The position numbers and the translations under genes are program-made. This document shows positions 60,932 through 64,000 of a stretch of 64,000 nucleotides of DNA, one piece after another. This stretch comes from Rhodococcoides fascians A44A. Lineage in GTDB: Bacteria; Actinomycetota; Actinomycetes; Mycobacteriales; Mycobacteriaceae. Every line of letters starts with the position of its first letter. Positions within the stretch are counted from its first letter, which is position 1. Location: positions 186,001-250,000 of the forward strand of contig NZ_JMEX01000007.1 of assembly GCF_000760735.1 (NCBI RefSeq). Reading direction: 5' to 3'. The notes below the pieces were generated by a model. The model was not told where the DNA came from and did no database searches. It worked only from the letters and a program-made list of their open reading frames with translations.

Positions 60932-62208
60932 ACCAAGCTGCCGTTTCGGAGCTCGCCCAGCACCTTCTCGGCGTGCTCGACGCGGATCGAGCGGTCCCCG
61001 ATGAGCCGCTGGACGACGTCGTCCAGCTCGGCGGCCGTCGCCCCCGCGGTGACGGCAATGGTGCGGGCGTGAAGCCGCATGTGGCCCTGCTGGATTCCCT
61101 CAGCCGACAATGCGCGGCACGCGCCGAGGTTCTGAGCCAGCCCTACCGCGACGATGACTTCGGCCAACTCGGTCGCAGACGTGACGCCCAGGATCTCGAT
61201 CGAGGTCCTGGCCACCGGATGCGCTTTCGTCGCGCCGCCGACGAGGCCGACCGCCATGGGAACCTCCAGCGTTCCGGACAGGTGCCCGTCGGCTGTCTTC
61301 TCGAAGTGGGACAGGGCGGTGTAGCGACCGTCGGCACCGACCGCATGGGAGTGGCAGCCCGCCTCGACGGCGCGGGTGTCGTTGCCCGTCGCGAGTACGA
61401 CGGCGCTGATGCCGTTCATGATGCCTTTGTTGTGTGTTGCTGCTCGGTAGGGATCCGCCTCGGCGAAGGCCGACGCATGAACGATATTGTCCACGACCTC
61501 CTCGCCGCCCAGTAGGTCGCGGTCGAAGACTGCGCGAGCCCGCACGATGCGCTGGTCGGCCTTGTTGGTCAGGATGCGCAGCAGTGGCCTACCGCCCGCA
61601 ATGGTGGCCACGCGTGGTGCAATTGCCTCGGCCATCGTGTTGACGGCGTTGGCGCCCATGGCATCTCGAACGTCGACGACGATGTGCACGACGACGTGCA
61701 CTCCGGTACGGGTGGGCAGGACACGGACGGTGAGATCGCGAGCACCACCACCGAACTTCACCAGCGTCGGATCCTGAGCGTTGGACAGTTCGAGGATCTC
61801 CTCGCGCGCTTCGAGGATGCGCAGACGAGCTGCCTCGGGGTCCTGCACGTCGAGCAACTGAATCTGCGCCTGCATGACCGGCCCGGTGTGGGAGACGAAG
61901 AATCCACCGTGCGGACGTGTCATGCGGGAGGCATTGCTGGCGGCCGCGACGACGGACGGCTCCTCGGTGGCCATCGGGACGAGGTATTCACTGTCGTTCA
62001 CCATGACGTTCGTGGCGATGCCGACGGGGATGCCGAGGACGCCGACGACGTTCTCGACCATGTGATCGGCCTGCTCGACGGACAGGCCCGCCGTAGGATC
62101 CAGCGGCTCGAGCGCGGTCTCCGGCAGGTCGGTGCGCTCGGCGACGACGCGGCGACGCTCCAGCGGCGACAAGTCCTTGAAACCTGGAATTCGGCTGCTG
62201 ACGGGCAC
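60928..62208 (-). CDS. mvaA: Degradative (class II) HMG-CoA reductase
   Basis: 426 residues. MVENVVGVLGIPVGIATN (catalytic Glu), ATHNKGIMNGISAVVLATGNDTRAVEAG (Lys and Asp), QQGHMRLHAR (His near the C-terminus) and no membrane anchor: the short class II enzyme. In this setting it should run in the oxidative direction, mevalonate to HMG-CoA with NAD+. The GTG at 62208 follows GGAGG by 5 nt. First gene of a five-gene operon. Confidence 0.85.
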   Translation of the reverse strand: MPVSSRIPGFKDLSPLERRRVVAERTDLPETALEPLDPTAGLSVEQADHMVENVVGVLGIPVGIATNVMVNDSEYLVPMATEEPSVVAAASNASRMTRPHGGFFVSHTGPVMQAQIQLLDVQDPEAARLRILEAREEILELSNAQDPTLVKFGGGARDLTVRVLPTRTGVHVVVHIVVDVRDAMGANAVNTMAEAIAPRVATIAGGRPLLRILTNKADQRIVRARAVFDRDLLGGEEVVDNIVHASAFAEADPYRAATHNKGIMNGISAVVLATGNDTRAVEAGCHSHAVGADGRYTALSHFEKTADGHLSGTLEVPMAVGLVGGATKAHPVARTSIEILGVTSATELAEVIVAVGLAQNLGACRALSAEGIQQGHMRLHARTIAVTAGATAAELDDVVQRLIGDRSIRVEHAEKVLGELRNGSLV

Positions 62209-62308
62209 TTCATCCTCCACGCGTTCGTCTCTGATGTATCGAACTCGAACGCTACGGGCATAGTGTGACGTGCGATATGTGTCATTGACCCATCGATCCG
62301 GACTATCG

Positions 62309-62325
62309 GTGTGCTGAAAGCACAC
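62309..62325. promoter_or_regulatory. Inverted repeat GTGTGCT-GAA-AGCACAC
   Basis: Perfect 7-bp arms between the regulator stop (62328) and the mvaA promoter region. It could end the regulator transcript or be an operator for the mva operon. No T-run on either strand argues for the second. Confidence 0.4.
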
Positions 62326-62327
62326 AG

Positions 62328-64000
62328 CTATCGCAGGCGCGCGGCTCTCAGGGCGTCCAGCCGGACTGCAGTGGAAATACGGAACAGCGCTTCGTCGTCC
62401 CGCCAGCCGTCGCCCAACAACAGACGGAGTCGCTCCAGTCTCTGCAGGATCGTGTTCGTGTGATAGCTCAACGCACGAGCGGTCTTGGTCGGACTCGACT
62501 CGTTGCGCACGAATGCGCGCAGCGTCGCGACGAGGTCCGTCCCGTGTTCGGCGTCGTAGGTGATCACCGACCCGATCGTGTGGTCGATGAACGAGTGCAC
62601 GGCCTCCGGATCCGACCCGAACATCACCATGTAGGGGTGGAACGACTCGGTTGTGACGACACCGTCGTCGATGCCGAGTGCGTCGAGCAGTCGAGCAGTT
62701 CGGTGTGCGACGTCGAATCTGTCCGACAGGACATCGACCGACGGTGCGGGCGGGGGCACGATGACACGGACATCCGGCACACCGCCGCTGAGGAGGATGC
62801 GTCGCACCTCGGTCGCGCTGGCGATGCGGTCGGAACTGTGGATCACCGCGACCAGTACATCCGAGTACTCGCTGACCAATCCGTTCCGAAAGTGCTGGGC
62901 AACGAGTGACGTTGCGGTACTACGCGATCGAGACGTGGTGATGACGAGAACCGTGTCCAGGGTGGAGGAGTCGACGCCATGAGCGCGAGCACGACGGTCG
63001 AGATCGCGGCGACGTTCGGGCGACGGGTCCAGAACGTCGGCGATGATCTCGTGTCGAACACGTTGGTCGGCGTCGGCGACGGCGTTCTGCTGCAGGGTGA
63101 GCAAAGCCGCCACCTGGGCGGCGCGTTCGATGGTGCGGTCGTCGACAGGACCGAGTTCCAGCTCGCCCGGGCTGAGTAGGACCGCGCCGAAATACAACTC
63201 GCCGGCCGTGACCGCAGCGACGACCTGGATGTCCGACGACGTACTGTCGACGTAGGAGCAATGACCGGTCGCGCGGCTCTGTTCCACCGCCCGGTGGGCG
63301 GCGCTTCCCATGCTGACGATGGCCGAGATGTGCGCTGACTCCTCCGACGACGCCAAAATGCGCAGATCGGCATCGACGATGGTGACGTAGCGTCCCAGCG
63401 CCCGCGCCAATGTGGTTGCCACTTGGCTGAATCCGCCGCCGACGAGCACAGCCTGCACCAATTCTTGATGCACGGTGTTGGAACGGTCGCGCACGGCGAC
63501 GTGCTCGGTCAACGTGCGAAGTGCAGTGCGGGCCTCCTCTTCCGACGCTCGAAGCTGCGCCAGCGTGTTCGCGGTCTGCAGCACGATCGACGCGTGGTCG
63601 GCCAGCGCGGACAGCATCGCGATCTGCTCCGGCGCGAAGACATGTTCCTGACGTGTAGCGGAGAACAACACGCCGAGAACACGGCCGTCGGAGAGCATCG
63701 GCACGCCGAGGATCGACACGATGCCTTCGCCGTGAACGGCGTCGTCGATGTCGGTGTCGTGGGTCCCCTCGTCGTACTCGCTGTAACGCTGAACCCATTG
63801 CGCGCTGCGCGAATCGGCGATCCGGCTGGCGAGCCCCATGCCTGCCGGCACTCGAAGGCGTCGAAACTGAGGGGTGACGGATCCGATCGTCTTGCGAACG
63901 TGGAGGTCCCGGGTGCCCGAGTCGAACTCGGACAGGTACGTGACGTCGCTCCCCATCATGTCGTGCGCACGCGAGACCAAGCGTTCGAGCAGTCCGTCGA
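62328..64000 (-). CDS. GAF-domain PucR/CdaR-type transcriptional regulator, 5' end outside window
   Basis: At least 557 residues visible; the frame is open through the right edge, so the start is missing. An N-terminal GAF domain (GSDVTYLSEFDSG, RVPAGMGLASRIADS, GIVSILGVPMLSDGRVLGVLFSATR) is followed by a short helix, a GGDEF-like middle region without catalytic motif, and a C-terminal PucR helix-turn-helix (LRAFVRNESSPTKTARALSYHTNTILQRLERLRLLLG). Such proteins activate nearby catabolic operons on binding the substrate. It reads toward the mva operon on the same strand and is its likely regulator. Confidence 0.8.
   Translation of the reverse strand, partial: DGLLERLVSRAHDMMGSDVTYLSEFDSGTRDLHVRKTIGSVTPQFRRLRVPAGMGLASRIADSRSAQWVQRYSEYDEGTHDTDIDDAVHGEGIVSILGVPMLSDGRVLGVLFSATRQEHVFAPEQIAMLSALADHASIVLQTANTLAQLRASEEEARTALRTLTEHVAVRDRSNTVHQELVQAVLVGGGFSQVATTLARALGRYVTIVDADLRILASSEESAHISAIVSMGSAAHRAVEQSRATGHCSYVDSTSSDIQVVAAVTAGELYFGAVLLSPGELELGPVDDRTIERAAQVAALLTLQQNAVADADQRVRHEIIADVLDPSPERRRDLDRRARAHGVDSSTLDTVLVITTSRSRSTATSLVAQHFRNGLVSEYSDVLVAVIHSSDRIASATEVRRILLSGGVPDVRVIVPPPAPSVDVLSDRFDVAHRTARLLDALGIDDGVVTTESFHPYMVMFGSDPEAVHSFIDHTIGSVITYDAEHGTDLVATLRAFVRNESSPTKTARALSYHTNTILQRLERLRLLLGDGWRDDEALFRISTAVRLDALRAARLR

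Noticed and set aside
1..64000. CRISPR arrays, tRNA or rRNA genes
   Set aside because: No regularly spaced repeats and no tRNA or rRNA features recognised while reading the intergenic regions.

Overview
The window is high-GC DNA from an actinobacterium, most likely a Rhodococcus or close relative in the Nocardiaceae. The reasons are the WXG100/ESX genes, a YbaB-type ESX accessory protein, many acyl-CoA dehydrogenase, enoyl-CoA hydratase and SDR paralogues in operons joined by ATGA overlaps, Gly/Pro/Tyr-rich DUF4190-type proteins, and frequent GTG starts. I see no tRNA, rRNA, transposase, integrase or CRISPR array. Family names come from recognising motifs by eye; no database was searched.

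Layout. (1) 1-501: edge-truncated nucleoside-deoxyribosyltransferase/TIR-like protein. (2) 739-3766: ESX-type polymorphic toxin operon (two WXG100 proteins, toxin, immunity protein), a divergent YbaB-like gene and a DUF6188-like gene. (3) 3794-15722: nitrogen-compound uptake and breakdown. One operon holds two choline-kinase-like kinases, an amidase, an M20 amidohydrolase, an SSS symporter with a small partner, and an IMPase-type phosphatase; a divergent GntR/UTRA regulator and a separate copper amine oxidase operon go with it. A 28-bp block conserved at 24 positions lies 43 and 36 bp upstream of the first start codon of the two operons, so they are probably co-regulated. A second WXG100 pair with an immunity-like gene, but no toxin, lies between them. 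(4) 15886-22909: envelope and housekeeping genes, a DnaQ-BRCT-TerD fusion, and a run of broken genes.

(5) 22925-48960: a 26-kb catabolic supercluster. It has a racemase/CoA-transferase, an ACAD11-type dehydrogenase, a thiolase and a small-molecule kinase on the minus strand. On the plus strand are two acyl-CoA ligases, a TetR repressor, four more acyl-CoA dehydrogenases, four enoyl-CoA hydratase/MaoC proteins, three SDRs, an HpaB/AbfD-like flavoprotein and a branched-chain-type ABC importer. Five copies of a TGAC-N6-GTCA-like element lie at its promoters, which makes it look like one TetR regulon. The kinase plus ACAD pair resembles LvaA/LvaC of levulinate catabolism, so the pathway probably passes through a 4-hydroxyacyl-CoA.

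(6) 49056-52220: HD-domain protein, a frameshifted gene, and an orphan immunity array whose first gene is about 80% identical to the immunity gene at the left end. (7) 52377-56473: SF1 helicase with a long coiled-coil insert, divergent from a Fic enzyme across a perfect 11-bp-arm palindrome. (8) 56514-64000: degradative mevalonate/HMG-CoA operon (HMG-CoA reductase, HMG-CoA lyase, MHS transporter, CoA-transferase, MaoC hydratase) next to a GAF/PucR-type regulator that runs off the right edge.
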